DNA of 64,000 bases from an uncultured Christensenellaceae bacterium (GCA_910586625.1 CAJUIZ010000010.1:1-64000), one strand, 5' to 3'. Positions 22,853 to 32,548 are shown, numbered from the stretch's first letter. Numbers and translations: made by a program. Notes: generated from the sequence alone by a model not told the origin.

Positions 22853-24313
22853 TTACAGCCTGATAATATTTGTCGCAATTTTATCCTGAAACGCCTTGTC
22901 GTGTTCTACAAAAATCATAGTAGGCTTGTATTCCGTTATCAGATTCTCAATCTGAATACGCGAATATATGTCGATAAAATTCAAGGGCTCGTCCCAAACG
23001 TACAAATGCGCTTGCTCACACAAACTTTTAGCGAGCAAGACTTTTTTCTTTTGTCCGTCGGAAAATTCCGCAATATTTTTTTCAAACTGACGTCTGTCGA
23101 AGCCCATTTTATAAAGAATGGATTTGAATAGGCTTTCGTCTATTTTGTCATTAGCTGCGCAGTCCGTAAGCGTTCCTTTTAGGCACGACGTGTCTTGCGG
23201 CACATAGGAAACAACAAGGTTGGCTCCCACGTCTATAACGCCCGAATGGTCTATATGCATACCGCACAATAATTTTAGCAAGCTGCTTTTACCGCTTCCG
23301 TTTTTTCCTTCGAGAGCAATCCGTTCGCCGCGCCTTATATCAAACGTCACTGGCGCGCAGATTGCTTTATTGTTGTAAATCGGCGCAACCGCGGAGAAAG
23401 CGGCAAGCCGTTCCGAAGGAAAACTTACGGGGCAAATTTTAAGAATGCTTTCGTTTTCCGTATTTTTGAGTAATGCCGATTTTTGTTCTATTTCTTTTTG
23501 CCGACGCGCTTCCGCAACCTTTGCGCGTTTCATCATTTTTGCCGATTTATGTCCTACATAGCCTTTATCTGCGGCTCCGCTTTTCGACGCTTCGACTGCA
23601 TCCGCCCAATTAGCCGTACGTAATGCCGTATCCTGCAACCGTCTTATATCCGTTTGCAAACGGGAGTATTGCTTGCGTTCGAGTTCTTGCCGACGCTCGA
23701 AATTTGCCATAAAAGAAGTATAATTACCGCTTTGCACTTCTATATTCGCACGATTGAGCGATAAAATATGATCGACGCAACCGTCTAATAAACGCCTGTC
23801 ATGAGATATAAGAATAAAGCTCTTTTTCTTGCGCAAATACTCCGACAGCAATTTACGCGCCTGCGTGTCTAAGTGGTTTGTAGGCTCGTCTATAAGCAAA
23901 AAGCGTCCTTCGTTCAAAAACGACGCGGCGAGCAAAACCTTGGTTTGTTCTCCGTTAGACAGCGTGTTAAACGGCCTGTACAGGCAATCGTAATTAACGT
24001 CAAGATACGACAATTCGCGCATTATCCGCCATTCTTCGGCAGTCGGACAAATTTCGAGCAAAATATCTTCCGTTAATTTTGTTTTATCGTCAATATCATA
24101 CGGAAAGTAATCGAATCGAACGGACGAAACAATTTTACCGCTATATTCGTATTTGCCTTGCAGAAGTTTTAAGAAAGTTGTTTTACCCCTGCCGTTTCTC
24201 CCGATAAAACCGAGTTTCCAATCGGTATCGATCTGAAAGCTGACATTTTCGAAAATATTATCGTAGCTCGACGCATATGAAAACGTAAGATTTTCCACTT
24301 TTATAATAGACAT
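22853..24313 (-). CDS. ABC-F ribosomal protection protein, Lsa-like, 486 aa
   Basis: Soluble protein with two ABC cassettes and no membrane part: Walker A1 GFIGRNGRGKTTFLK, signature 1 LSNGEQTKVLLA, Walker B1 LLIDEPTNHLD; Walker A2 ALEGKNGSGKSSLLK, signature 2 FSDGQKKKVLLA and B2 VWDEPLNFID. A Lys/Arg-rich linker (about residues 205-285) is the antibiotic-resistance domain that enters the ribosome. The start SIIKVENLTFSYASSYDNIFE and the overall order match Lsa-type proteins, which protect against lincosamides, pleuromutilins and streptogramin A. The actual spectrum here is not known. Strong AAGGAGG site; inducible leader upstream. Confidence 0.88.
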   Translation of the reverse strand: MSIIKVENLTFSYASSYDNIFENVSFQIDTDWKLGFIGRNGRGKTTFLKLLQGKYEYSGKIVSSVRFDYFPYDIDDKTKLTEDILLEICPTAEEWRIMRELSYLDVNYDCLYRPFNTLSNGEQTKVLLAASFLNEGRFLLIDEPTNHLDTQARKLLSEYLRKKKSFILISHDRRLLDGCVDHILSLNRANIEVQSGNYTSFMANFERRQELERKQYSRLQTDIRRLQDTALRTANWADAVEASKSGAADKGYVGHKSAKMMKRAKVAEARRQKEIEQKSALLKNTENESILKICPVSFPSERLAAFSAVAPIYNNKAICAPVTFDIRRGERIALEGKNGSGKSSLLKLLCGMHIDHSGVIDVGANLVVSYVPQDTSCLKGTLTDCAANDKIDESLFKSILYKMGFDRRQFEKNIAEFSDGQKKKVLLAKSLCEQAHLYVWDEPLNFIDIYSRIQIENLITEYKPTMIFVEHDKAFQDKIATNIIRL

Positions 24314-24336
24314 AAATTATCCCCTCCTTAACAAAT

Positions 24337-24369
24337 AAAAAAAGTTATGAGAAAGCAATCTCATAACTT
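24337..24369 (-). terminator. Attenuator in the ABC-F leader
   Basis: Minus strand: perfect 11-bp stem AAGTTATGAGA / TCTCATAACTT with six-base loop, followed by seven T, 24 bases before the ABC-F start codon. Confidence 0.88.
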
Positions 24370-24439
24370 AATAAATTCTCAAAAATATTCATACTTATAT
24401 TTGAGCGTATCGGATTATACTTTCTTGCAATTGCATAAG

Positions 24440-24451
24440 TCAAAAGAGCAT
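24440..24451 (-). CDS. Three-codon leader ORF (Met-Leu-Phe)
   Basis: ATG CTC TTT TGA on the minus strand with GGGAG nine bases ahead. It lies between promoter and attenuator. Ribosome stalling here could prevent the terminator from forming when antibiotic is present; short leader ORFs of this kind are known before several ABC-F genes. Inference from position. Confidence 0.5.
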   Translation of the reverse strand: MLF

Positions 24452-24481
24452 AATACGACTCTCCCGCTTATGATATAATAA

Positions 24482-24502
24482 TTAACAAGAAAAAATAATC
24501 AC
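24482..24502 (-). CDS. Possible six-codon leader ORF upstream of the ABC-F gene
   Basis: GTG-started frame coding (M)IIFSC, seven bases after GAGGTG. An alternative or additional sensing ORF near the 5' end of the leader. Confidence 0.35.
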   Translation of the reverse strand: MIIFSC

Positions 24503-24527
24503 TCCCTTTCACCTCAAACTTTAGTTA

Positions 24528-24556
24528 ATTGTATTGTAACACATTTCCATATACAA
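24528..24556 (-). promoter_or_regulatory. ABC-F gene promoter
   Basis: Minus strand: TTGTAT (24551-24556), 17-base spacer, TACAAT (24528-24533), giving a leader of about 208 bases. Confidence 0.65.
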
Positions 24557-24644
24557 TACAACCGAAATCACCGCAATAAATCAAACAAAAACAAATTTAC
24601 AAAGCGCATCACAAGTAAAAACGCTTTATACTGCAAGTTTTTGC

Positions 24645-25613
24645 TTAATACTGCGACAGTTTGTTTGCAAGCCTATACAGTTCGGTATTAAACCGTTTGG
24701 TTTTGGCAAGCGCTTCCAGCATATCGTCGTCGAACACGGCGTTATCCTTGATACCTATAACACGGTCGGTCTTGCCGCAGGCTAAGCATTCCACCGCAAG
24801 CGCGCCCATTCTAATACCGAGCAGTCTGTCCTGCAACGTCGCGTTTCCGCCGCGTTGAATATGTCCGAGTGTCAGAGAACGTATTTCCATCTCGGGTAAA
24901 CGTTCTTTTACGTCGGCAGCCACCTTTTCCGCGGAGCATACGCCTTCGGCAACTACAATTATATTGTCCGTTTTGCCATGCGCTGCGTTAGCTTTAAGCC
25001 GAGCGACCGTTTCGTCGATATCGTAGCCCACTTCCGGGACTATTACTACTTCCGCTCCGCTTGCAAGTCCGCCGTACAGCGCTATATCTCCGCAATGTCT
25101 GCCCATAACTTCCACCACGCACGTACGTCCGTTGCACGCCATAGTATCGCGCAGCATCTGCACCGAGTTGATAACAACCGTAGTCGCGCTGTCGAACCCC
25201 AAGGTAAAATCGGTATACGCAAGATCGTTATCTATTGTTCCGGGAATACCGATTGTTTTTACACCGTATTTGGTGGATAGCACCTTAGCCCCTTGGAAGC
25301 TGCCGTCTCCGCCTATTACGACCAGTCCTTCTATTCCGTAACGTTTCAAGGTGTTGACGGCTTTTTTCTGTCCTTCTTCCGTCTTCATATCGGGGCATCG
25401 TGCCGTTTGAATAACTGTGCCGCCGCGGTGAATTATGTCTTCCACGCTTTTAGCGTCGGCTTGCGTTACCTTACCGTCTATAAGTCCTTGATACCCGCTG
25501 TGAATCAAGTATACCTGCATACCGTGTTCAATGCCGTATCTTACAACTGCGTATACGGCGGCATTCATTCCCTGCGAATCTCCTCCGCTTGTCAAAACTC
25601 CGATTTTTTTCAT
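24645..25613 (-). CDS. pfkA: ATP-dependent 6-phosphofructokinase, 322 aa
   Basis: Phosphorylates fructose 6-phosphate, the committed step of glycolysis. Marks: GVLTSGGDSQGMNAA at the start, GGDGSFQGA, the catalytic TIDNDLAYTD and EVMGRHCGDIALY. Length is standard for bacterial PfkA. GGDGS with Gly after the first GGD supports ATP rather than pyrophosphate as donor. GGAG site before the ATG. It lies 14 bases after a GH20 gene, perhaps co-transcribed. Confidence 0.95.
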   Translation of the reverse strand: MKKIGVLTSGGDSQGMNAAVYAVVRYGIEHGMQVYLIHSGYQGLIDGKVTQADAKSVEDIIHRGGTVIQTARCPDMKTEEGQKKAVNTLKRYGIEGLVVIGGDGSFQGAKVLSTKYGVKTIGIPGTIDNDLAYTDFTLGFDSATTVVINSVQMLRDTMACNGRTCVVEVMGRHCGDIALYGGLASGAEVVIVPEVGYDIDETVARLKANAAHGKTDNIIVVAEGVCSAEKVAADVKERLPEMEIRSLTLGHIQRGGNATLQDRLLGIRMGALAVECLACGKTDRVIGIKDNAVFDDDMLEALAKTKRFNTELYRLANKLSQY

Positions 25614-25627
25614 TACGCGCTCTCCGT

Positions 25628-27184
25628 TTATTTTTTATTCTTGTACTCGTTTAATTCTATATTTGCGTCTTTCTTAAAAAACTTGCGTATTATACTTACA
25701 TTGCGACAGCGGCTAAGCGTTGCGTCTCCGTTATACGTTAAGCCCGCTTTGTCGTACAACTCGTAGCGTTTTTTCAGACGTTTGCCGAATTTCGCGCCGC
25801 GATACCCCCACGCGCACTCGGACAACGCATCCAAACGCGGAAGCAGATTGAAAAACAGTTTATCGGTATCCGCTATATGCTCCGTCCAAACACAGCCTTC
25901 CACTCCCAATACGTTATTCAAACAGCTCTTCTTTACGCCCTTATTCGGGCGGAAGTTATACGTCCGCTTTAACGGAGTCATTGCGTAAGGATAATCGAAA
26001 TAAGCGCGTAAAAATGGTGACATAATTATTTTACGACCGTTATTGGCTTCCTTAATTCCGCTTTTAGTCGTAAACGGCTTCCAAACCTGACAGACTATTT
26101 TTTTGTCGGAATCGGCGGTTATTCCGTCGTTCCAACATATCACGGTCTTGCCCTTGCTTTCCAAATGCTTACGAAACACTTCCACCATATACGTTTGCAA
26201 CTGTTCGAAGTTGGACAGCTGCAGTTCCGATAACCTTTCGCGGCAGGCTTTGCAGTTGCACCATCTGTCCTTGGGAACTTCGTCGCCGCCCAAATGGAAA
26301 TACTCGGACGGAAACAGCTCGCTTACTTCGTCCAATATATCGCATATAAAACCGTAAGTCGCGTCGTTGCCAGCGCACAAAATGTCCTTGGAAATCCCCC
26401 ACGTTTTGCGCACTTCGAGCGGAGTTCCGTTACAGCTGTATTCGGGATACGCGGCAAGCGCGGCTACCATATGTCCCGGAACGTCAACTTCGGGTATCAC
26501 TTCAACGTTATGTTCGGCTGCGTAGCGTACGATTTCGCGAATATCGTCCTTGGTATAATATCCGCCGTGCGGCTGCTCGTCCACATAAGTTTTACCGCCG
26601 ACGGAAATCTCCGTACCCTTACGTACGGCGGATATTTCCTTCAACAGCGGATACTTGTCTATTTCTATACGAAAACCTTGATCGTCCGTCAAATGCAAAT
26701 GCAGTTTGTTGAGCTTGTCCTGCGACATAAGGTCGATAATCTGTTTTATAACGTCAACGCCGAAAAAATGACGGCACACGTCCACGTGCAGACCGCGATA
26801 TGCAAACTTAGGAGCGTCTTCGACGTAACAGTTGGCGCAGGCGACAAGCTGCTGTTCCGCATCGAGATTAAACATCTGTCTAAGCGTTTCCACTGCATAG
26901 TAGCAACCGGAAACATCGCTTGCCGTAACGGTTGCGTGTCCGCTCTGCGAAAGCATTATGTGATAGCCTTCGCGGGGGATACTGTCGTCGCTATTGAAGA
27001 TGATTTTCGCTTGGTCGATCTCGTCGGTTAAAGTAACGGTTATATTACAGCTATCGTAAATCATAGCCGCCAGCCGCTTGGCAAGAGAAGAAAACTTGGC
27101 GTCGCAAAAAACAAAACAGTCGCAATCTAACGTAAAATTTCCGCTTATTTTTACTAATTTCTGTGGCTGTGGAATTATTTTCAT
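25628..27184 (-). CDS. Beta-N-acetylhexosaminidase, GH20 family, 518 aa
   Basis: Releases terminal GlcNAc or GalNAc from glycans. The N-terminal alpha/beta GH20b domain (to about residue 130) is followed by the TIM barrel with HLHLTDDQGFRIEIDKYP and the catalytic Asp-Glu pair in FHLGGDEVPKDRW, then CWNDGI. No signal peptide is seen, so it acts inside the cell on imported sugars or wall fragments. AAAGG site ahead of the ATG. Direct repeats GGTACTT lie in the upstream region. Confidence 0.92.
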   Translation of the reverse strand: MKIIPQPQKLVKISGNFTLDCDCFVFCDAKFSSLAKRLAAMIYDSCNITVTLTDEIDQAKIIFNSDDSIPREGYHIMLSQSGHATVTASDVSGCYYAVETLRQMFNLDAEQQLVACANCYVEDAPKFAYRGLHVDVCRHFFGVDVIKQIIDLMSQDKLNKLHLHLTDDQGFRIEIDKYPLLKEISAVRKGTEISVGGKTYVDEQPHGGYYTKDDIREIVRYAAEHNVEVIPEVDVPGHMVAALAAYPEYSCNGTPLEVRKTWGISKDILCAGNDATYGFICDILDEVSELFPSEYFHLGGDEVPKDRWCNCKACRERLSELQLSNFEQLQTYMVEVFRKHLESKGKTVICWNDGITADSDKKIVCQVWKPFTTKSGIKEANNGRKIIMSPFLRAYFDYPYAMTPLKRTYNFRPNKGVKKSCLNNVLGVEGCVWTEHIADTDKLFFNLLPRLDALSECAWGYRGAKFGKRLKKRYELYDKAGLTYNGDATLSRCRNVSIIRKFFKKDANIELNEYKNKK

Positions 27185-27289
27185 ATAAACCTTTATATAG
27201 AAAGTACCTTTAAGTACCGATTGTCAATTTTATGATAATTTATTTTAACACAAAACCGACTTTATTACAACCTAATAGACGCATAAAAA

Positions 27290-27322
27290 CAAAAAGCAGC
27301 CGCAAAGATTACTCTTTGCGGC
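27290..27322 (-). terminator. Terminator of the pot operon
   Basis: Minus strand: GCCGCAAAGA / TCTTTGCGGC with four-base loop, then TGCTTTTTGTTTTT, after the potD stop codon. Confidence 0.8.
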
Positions 27323-27351
27323 GTACAATTAAAGCCTACGATTATTCTACT

Positions 27352-29094
27352 TTATTCGTCGGAACTGTCTAACGTTCCGCCGACAGCCGAAGAAGCTATT
27401 TTTACTTTTGAGTTGTGCAAACGCTTTATATATTCGCACAAAACTATTATTCCCACAGCGACGAACAAAGCGAGCGCAGTCCAACCGAGAAGCGGCAGCG
27501 CATTTTCTCCCGTCGAGCGCGCGTAGTTCCACATAGTAACCACAGCCTTATTATTTGCGCCGAAATCGCGCATAACGCCCAAGGTTTCCAAGGCGCGCGT
27601 TGCGTCGTCGGACAGAACGAATGGATAACGCCAGTTGCTGTTGTCCATAACGTCGCGGCTGTCGAAAAAGTATTCTTCGAATTCTTCCCAACTGCCGTAA
27701 TCGAATTCCGTCACGTCCTTGCCGTTTTCGTCCTTTTTGTCCCAATAGCCGCAGTCTACCAAATAAACGCGCGACAGCGTTTCGCGGGCGTCCGCATCCT
27801 GACGGACGGCTTCGGGATCGACTGCGGAAGAATAGCCTATTTCCATCATATTTTCCGCTGCGACTCGCGGCGAATTGAGAAAGTTAATAAAAATCTTTAT
27901 CGCGTTGAGATGCTCGGGGTTGTACGTATTTTTGGGAATAGCCCACCCGTCGAACCATATATTGCCTGCGGAGTGCGGAACGTAGTAGGACAGCTCGTAA
28001 TCGCCGCATTCTTCTTGACAGTGCTTGCAAACGTAATACTTACTTCCGTCTTCGTCGCGTTTTTCTTCGCCGTAAACTCGCTCGCCGCGTTCTTCCGAAC
28101 ACGCCGCGCACAAAGCGTCGTCCCAGCTTTCTTCCACTGCGTACATAGCGTCGCCGCTCCAAGCAAGGTCTACCATTGCGTTACCCTTTAACAGGTCGTC
28201 TTTACCGAAGTCCACTTCGTAACCGAACAATTGCTTTTTCTGCTGCGTTAACGCCTGTTGACACAGGCTTAAAAGCTGATCGTCTACTGCATTGATAAAT
28301 TCGCCCACCGAAAGTTCGGAATACGCCTTTCCGTAGTACGAACTCGATTCGTCCGTCGAAGTAAGACCGTCGAGCTTGCCGCTTTCTTTGAGATAAAACA
28401 GCGTCGCGGCGTAGCTGTCGCGTATGCTGTCCTTCATCAGGATGTTGCCCGTAAGCCCGCTTGACAGCAAATTGCCTTCGCCGTCGTCGTTGAACAGTAT
28501 GCCCCAGTTTGCTTTGTTCATAATGTCGTAATCGTAAATGCCCAAGTCGATGAAGGCATACTTATTGTACAAAATGCCCAGCGTTCCGTACATATACGGC
28601 ACCATATAGTCGGACATCTTGCGCGTGCCGTCCTGCCCTGCCACCGATACCGCGCCGAAGGCTTCGTCTATTTTGCCCAGCACGTTACGGTCTACATTGC
28701 CGCCGTTATGAACGTATTTTGCGGAATCGACCTGCATATCCGCAACGTACTTGTCTTCGTCGAAATAGTTAAGCGGCAGCAACAGGTCTTTTTCCAACAG
28801 CTTTTGAATAGCGTATTCGCTTGGGCAAATAACGTCCACCTTGGCGTCGCCCTGCATAATTTTTGCAAGCATCGTTTCGTTGGTATCGAATGTTACGTAC
28901 GTCACCTTGATATTACGCCCGGTAAGAGCCTTGTAGTAAGCGTAGAAATCGTCCTTGTAGTCGTAAATATAGTCCGCCCAATTGTACACTACTAATTCGT
29001 CGGTTGGCGTTGCGTCGGGCTTGCATGCGGCGGCGGACACGGCTACGGACAGCAGCAAAACTACGCACAAAAAGATAGGTAATATTTTTCTCAT
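27352..29094 (-). CDS. potD: Polyamine ABC transporter substrate-binding protein, PotD-like with insertion, 580 aa
   Basis: N-terminal signal with a possible lipobox (VSAAAC), then a PotD-type bilobed fold (LVVYNWADYI, CPSEYAIQKLLEKDLL, LAWSGDAMYAVEE, AGNIWFDGWAIPKN). At 580 residues it is much longer than the usual 350-360. Two additions explain this: a Cys-rich insert (CAAC ... CKHCQEEC, about residues 325-365) that could bind zinc, and a C-terminal membrane segment (LLGWTALALFVAVGIIVLCEYI) with a basic and acidic tail. The protein would be tethered at one or both ends. Last gene of the operon; overlaps potC by four bases. Confidence 0.85.
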   Translation of the reverse strand: MRKILPIFLCVVLLLSVAVSAAACKPDATPTDELVVYNWADYIYDYKDDFYAYYKALTGRNIKVTYVTFDTNETMLAKIMQGDAKVDVICPSEYAIQKLLEKDLLLPLNYFDEDKYVADMQVDSAKYVHNGGNVDRNVLGKIDEAFGAVSVAGQDGTRKMSDYMVPYMYGTLGILYNKYAFIDLGIYDYDIMNKANWGILFNDDGEGNLLSSGLTGNILMKDSIRDSYAATLFYLKESGKLDGLTSTDESSSYYGKAYSELSVGEFINAVDDQLLSLCQQALTQQKKQLFGYEVDFGKDDLLKGNAMVDLAWSGDAMYAVEESWDDALCAACSEERGERVYGEEKRDEDGSKYYVCKHCQEECGDYELSYYVPHSAGNIWFDGWAIPKNTYNPEHLNAIKIFINFLNSPRVAAENMMEIGYSSAVDPEAVRQDADARETLSRVYLVDCGYWDKKDENGKDVTEFDYGSWEEFEEYFFDSRDVMDNSNWRYPFVLSDDATRALETLGVMRDFGANNKAVVTMWNYARSTGENALPLLGWTALALFVAVGIIVLCEYIKRLHNSKVKIASSAVGGTLDSSDE

Positions 29095-29909
29095 TGTTTT
29101 ACCGTCTCCTTTTTACCGTTTTTCTTTATATTTATAAGCAACAAAAACGTCAGCATTACGACGAAGAATATGGAGAAAACCGCAAACCAAAAGGGCTCCA
29201 AGCTCTTTACTCTCGCGTCTTCGTAAATATAGGTGGACAACGTTTCTATGCCCGTGTCGCCTTTGTTGAACTGCGTAATAATAAAGTCGTCGAGCGACAG
29301 CGTAAACGCCATTGCAAACCCCGACACGATACCGGGAGTTAAGAAGGGGATTACCACCTTGAATATTGCCGATAACGGACTGGATCCCAAGTCCAACGCC
29401 GCTTCGTACATATTCGGGTCCATCTTCTGCAATCTTGGCAAAATAGACAGCACCACATACGGGGTACAAAAGGCTACGTGACTGATAATAAGCCGAGTCA
29501 TTCCCTGCGGAAAAATAAAACTGAACGCCGCAAAAAACACCATTAGCGAAACCGCCATTACAACTTCGCTGTTAATCATCGGAAGCTGATTTACGGTAAG
29601 GGTTATTTTCTTGATTTTTCTGCCGAGATAATAAATGCCTATGGTAGCGAACGTACCGATTACGGTAGAGATTACGCTTGCGGATACCGCGAGAATAAGC
29701 GTATACTTCAAGGCTGACAGCAGGCTTTCAGCTTGGTTGCTGCCGGAAAACAGCGACGCGTACGAGTCCAACGTAAAGCCGTTCTTAAAGCTGAAATTAC
29801 TTGTCCCCGAAAAGCTGAATACTATTATAAGGAATATCGGCAGATACATTAGCGCAAGCACGAGTCCCAAGTAGCCGTCGGCAAAAATACGTCTGAGTTT
29901 GTTTTTCAT
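29091..29909 (-). CDS. potC: Spermidine/putrescine ABC transporter permease PotC, 272 aa
   Basis: Membrane subunit with about six segments and the EAA-type loop DLGSSPLSAIFKVVIPFLTPGI that docks to the PotA ATPase. The start LGLVLALMYLPIFLIIVFSF is typical of PotC. Overlaps potB and potD by four bases each, so translation is coupled. Confidence 0.92.
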   Translation of the reverse strand: MKNKLRRIFADGYLGLVLALMYLPIFLIIVFSFSGTSNFSFKNGFTLDSYASLFSGSNQAESLLSALKYTLILAVSASVISTVIGTFATIGIYYLGRKIKKITLTVNQLPMINSEVVMAVSLMVFFAAFSFIFPQGMTRLIISHVAFCTPYVVLSILPRLQKMDPNMYEAALDLGSSPLSAIFKVVIPFLTPGIVSGFAMAFTLSLDDFIITQFNKGDTGIETLSTYIYEDARVKSLEPFWFAVFSIFFVVMLTFLLLINIKKNGKKETVKQ

Positions 29910-30703
29910 AACGAGCTTTTTACCTCCTCTTTCTTTTCCGTAAGACTTACAAGCACGTTTGCGATAATAACCATAAACAGCATTACAAGGCTCATTACGC
30001 TACCCACGCCGAAGCTGTTGGTGGTTTTGGAAAAGTGCATATTTATCGCGTCGCCGAACAGGAAAATTTTACTGCTTGACAAAATCTCGGATATTGCGAA
30101 CGTAGATATAGCGGGGATAAAGGTCATTGTTATACCGCTGACGATTCCGGGGACGGACAGCGGCAAAACGGTTTTCCACAGTACTGTAAATCTGTCCGCT
30201 CCAAGGTCTTCCGCCGCTTCGATATAGCTGTGGTCTATTGACACCAACGTCGTGTGCAGCGGCAATATCATATAGGGAAGATAGTTGTACACCATACCGA
30301 ACATAACCGTACCCATACCGAGCTTTACGTCCAAAGCCATAAAAATCGCCTTGGTCGACAGCGTACGTATAAGGAAGTTAACCCACATAGGCAATATGAA
30401 CAGCAGTACCAACACTCTGTTGCTTGCGTGGTACTTGGCAAGGAAGTACGCGCACGGGTATCCGATAACAAGGCATATAAGCGTAGTAACAAAACCGATA
30501 ATGAGCGAATTTCCAAGAACGGTCAATCCGCCGCCTTTGTCGGAGAAAAACTCTGCGAAGTTAGCAAACGTCAGCTTGCCGTCGTCGCCTAAAAACGCGT
30601 TGATAAGAACTATTACCAACGGAACGACCACAAACAGCAGTAAAAAAATCATATACGGATAAGCAAACGCTTTACGGGAAAAACGAAACTTCAATTTAGT
30701 CAT
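29906..30703 (-). CDS. potB: Spermidine/putrescine ABC transporter permease PotB, 265 aa
   Basis: Six-segment permease partner of PotC, with EAA loop DLGADRFTVLWKTVLPLSVPGI. The start is the ATG at 30703, which overlaps the potA stop (ATGA); a frame reaching 30775 runs back into potA and is rejected. Its first residues are basic (MTKLKFRFSRK), placing the N-terminus inside the cell. Confidence 0.92.
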   Translation of the reverse strand: MTKLKFRFSRKAFAYPYMIFLLLFVVVPLVIVLINAFLGDDGKLTFANFAEFFSDKGGGLTVLGNSLIIGFVTTLICLVIGYPCAYFLAKYHASNRVLVLLFILPMWVNFLIRTLSTKAIFMALDVKLGMGTVMFGMVYNYLPYMILPLHTTLVSIDHSYIEAAEDLGADRFTVLWKTVLPLSVPGIVSGITMTFIPAISTFAISEILSSSKIFLFGDAINMHFSKTTNSFGVGSVMSLVMLFMVIIANVLVSLTEKKEEVKSSL

Positions 30704-32180
30704 CGCCTTCTCCTTTGCCTGCCGTCGGCTCGTCCTGCACGACAATCTCTTCCAAAATAATTTTGTCAGGCGCAATTTTTATGCCTACGCGGTCGTTTAG
30801 CGTCCATTCGTAGTCGTTATCGACGAAAAAGTCGTAATAGTCGTCCGTACGAACTATATACTGCCAGTAACTGCCTTTGTAAATGGACGAAATGATAGTA
30901 GCGCCTATTACGCCGTCTTGTTCGTCGTCGGTAAGCTCCACGTCGTCGAAGTCCACCGTAACCTTTACGGGAGTACCCGCAGGCAGGGCGGAAACACACG
31001 GGAAACGTCCACCGCAGAATTCCACCACGTTTTCATCGTAGATTTTGCCTTCCAATGTGTTGATTATGCGTGACTTATGCATAATGTGGAAGTCGAAGGG
31101 CTTGATGTAAATACCTATCGCATCGCCCGAGTTTACTTGAACATTGTCGTGAATTATTATCTCGTTGCGTTCGTCGCCGCGCGTTAAAGCCGTAACCTGA
31201 TAGTGGTCGCCCTTGAATACGCAGGTCAATACATCCGCTTCCACAAGACATTTCTTATCGTCGGTATCGACTATGCGGATATCTTCGGGACGGATAATGA
31301 CGTCGATTGGCTCGTTACGCTTGAAACCCTTGTCCACGCATTCGAACTTGTGTCCGGAAATATCCACGCAAAAATCCTTGACCATAATACCCGACAGAAT
31401 GTTGGATTCGCCGATAAAGTCGGCGACAAAAGCGTTTGCGGGTTCGTCGTAAATTTTGGTGGGGGTTCCTATCTGCTGAATAACTCCGTCCTTCATTACG
31501 ACGATTTTGTCCGACATGGTAAGCGCTTCTTCCTGATCGTGCGTGACGTAAACGAAGGTTATGCCCAACTGCTTGTGCATCTGCATAAGCTCTAACTGCA
31601 TATCCTTGCGCATTTTCAGATCCAGCGCGCCGAGCGGCTCGTCAAGCAACAGTACCTGCGGCTCGTTAACCAACGCGCGGGCAATGGCTACGCGTTGCTG
31701 CTGTCCGCCGGAAAGCGAATTGACTGCGCGGTGTCCGTAGTCTTCCAAGTCCACCATTTTGAGTGCGTTGTTAACTTTTTCGGAAATTTCCGCTTTGGTT
31801 AAACGACGCATTTTTTGCACCGTGTTGCCTTTCTTGTCCGTATACGGCTCGCCGTCGGGAATAAACTTCAATTTTAAGCCGTAGGCGATATTTCCGAACA
31901 CGTTTAGATGCGGAAACAAAGCGTACTTTTGGAAAACCGTGTTGATATTGCGTTTGTGCGGCGGAATATCCGTGATATCCTGTCCGTTGAAGTACACGCT
32001 GCCGCTTGTTGGCTGTTCGAAACCGGCAAGCATTCGAAGCGTAGTCGTCTTGCCGCATCCGGAAGGTCCGAGCAAGGTTACAAACTCGCCGCGGCGAATC
32101 GCCAAAGACAGGTTTTTGACTACGGGCTTGTCGTCGTAAGATTTGTTGACGTTTTTAATTTCGATTATAATATCGTTCAT
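30696..32180 (-). CDS. potA: Spermidine/putrescine ABC transporter ATPase PotA, long form, 494 aa
   Basis: Energises the PotB-PotC permease. Walker A LLGPSGCGKTTTLRML, signature NSLSGGQQQRVAIARAL, Walker B LLLDEPLGALD and H-loop VTHDQEEALTMSD are all intact. About 120 residues longer than E. coli PotA; the surplus lies in the C-terminal TOBE region, which seems to be doubled (a second stretch ending in VGIKIAPDKIIL). An additional 20-residue insert (DGEPYTDKKGNTVQKMRRL) precedes the signature. AAAGGAG site before the ATG. Confidence 0.93.
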   Translation of the reverse strand: MNDIIIEIKNVNKSYDDKPVVKNLSLAIRRGEFVTLLGPSGCGKTTTLRMLAGFEQPTSGSVYFNGQDITDIPPHKRNINTVFQKYALFPHLNVFGNIAYGLKLKFIPDGEPYTDKKGNTVQKMRRLTKAEISEKVNNALKMVDLEDYGHRAVNSLSGGQQQRVAIARALVNEPQVLLLDEPLGALDLKMRKDMQLELMQMHKQLGITFVYVTHDQEEALTMSDKIVVMKDGVIQQIGTPTKIYDEPANAFVADFIGESNILSGIMVKDFCVDISGHKFECVDKGFKRNEPIDVIIRPEDIRIVDTDDKKCLVEADVLTCVFKGDHYQVTALTRGDERNEIIIHDNVQVNSGDAIGIYIKPFDFHIMHKSRIINTLEGKIYDENVVEFCGGRFPCVSALPAGTPVKVTVDFDDVELTDDEQDGVIGATIISSIYKGSYWQYIVRTDDYYDFFVDNDYEWTLNDRVGIKIAPDKIILEEIVVQDEPTAGKGEGDD

Positions 32181-32548
32181 AGGAAATTTCTCCTTTGGTA
32201 CGGTAATAAAATGACGTTATATTGATTATTATTTAGTTTTCGCTGCGCATTTTTAATACGTAACGCGTAATGTGCAATTAAGGCGCGGCTTCGCATAGAC
32301 TTCTCCGTGCGCTTCGCTTAGTCGAAGTGACATTGTAAACACCGGTCGAAATACTACGCATTATTGCTTATTCTTATATTAAGCAATTGCCTTGATTGCA
32401 TTATTACTTCTATTGCTGCTTCGTTTCGCCCAAGGGCGGCGAATGCATAGAAGCAAGGGCGTTCGCTCTGCAAGCAATGCACGGCTAAGGACTGAGCGCG
32501 AGCGCGCAGTTTAACGCAGCAGACGCGCCGCTGTACGCCGTCAAAAAG
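32181..32548. other. Intergenic region with palindromic repeat fragments
   Basis: A 368-base gap between the regulator and potA. It includes a piece related to the interspersed repeat (TTCTCCGTGCGCTTCGCTTAG...GTCGAAGTGACAT near 32300-32333) and GC-rich self-complementary stretches near 32490-32535. No ORF or clear promoter was found. Confidence 0.4.
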
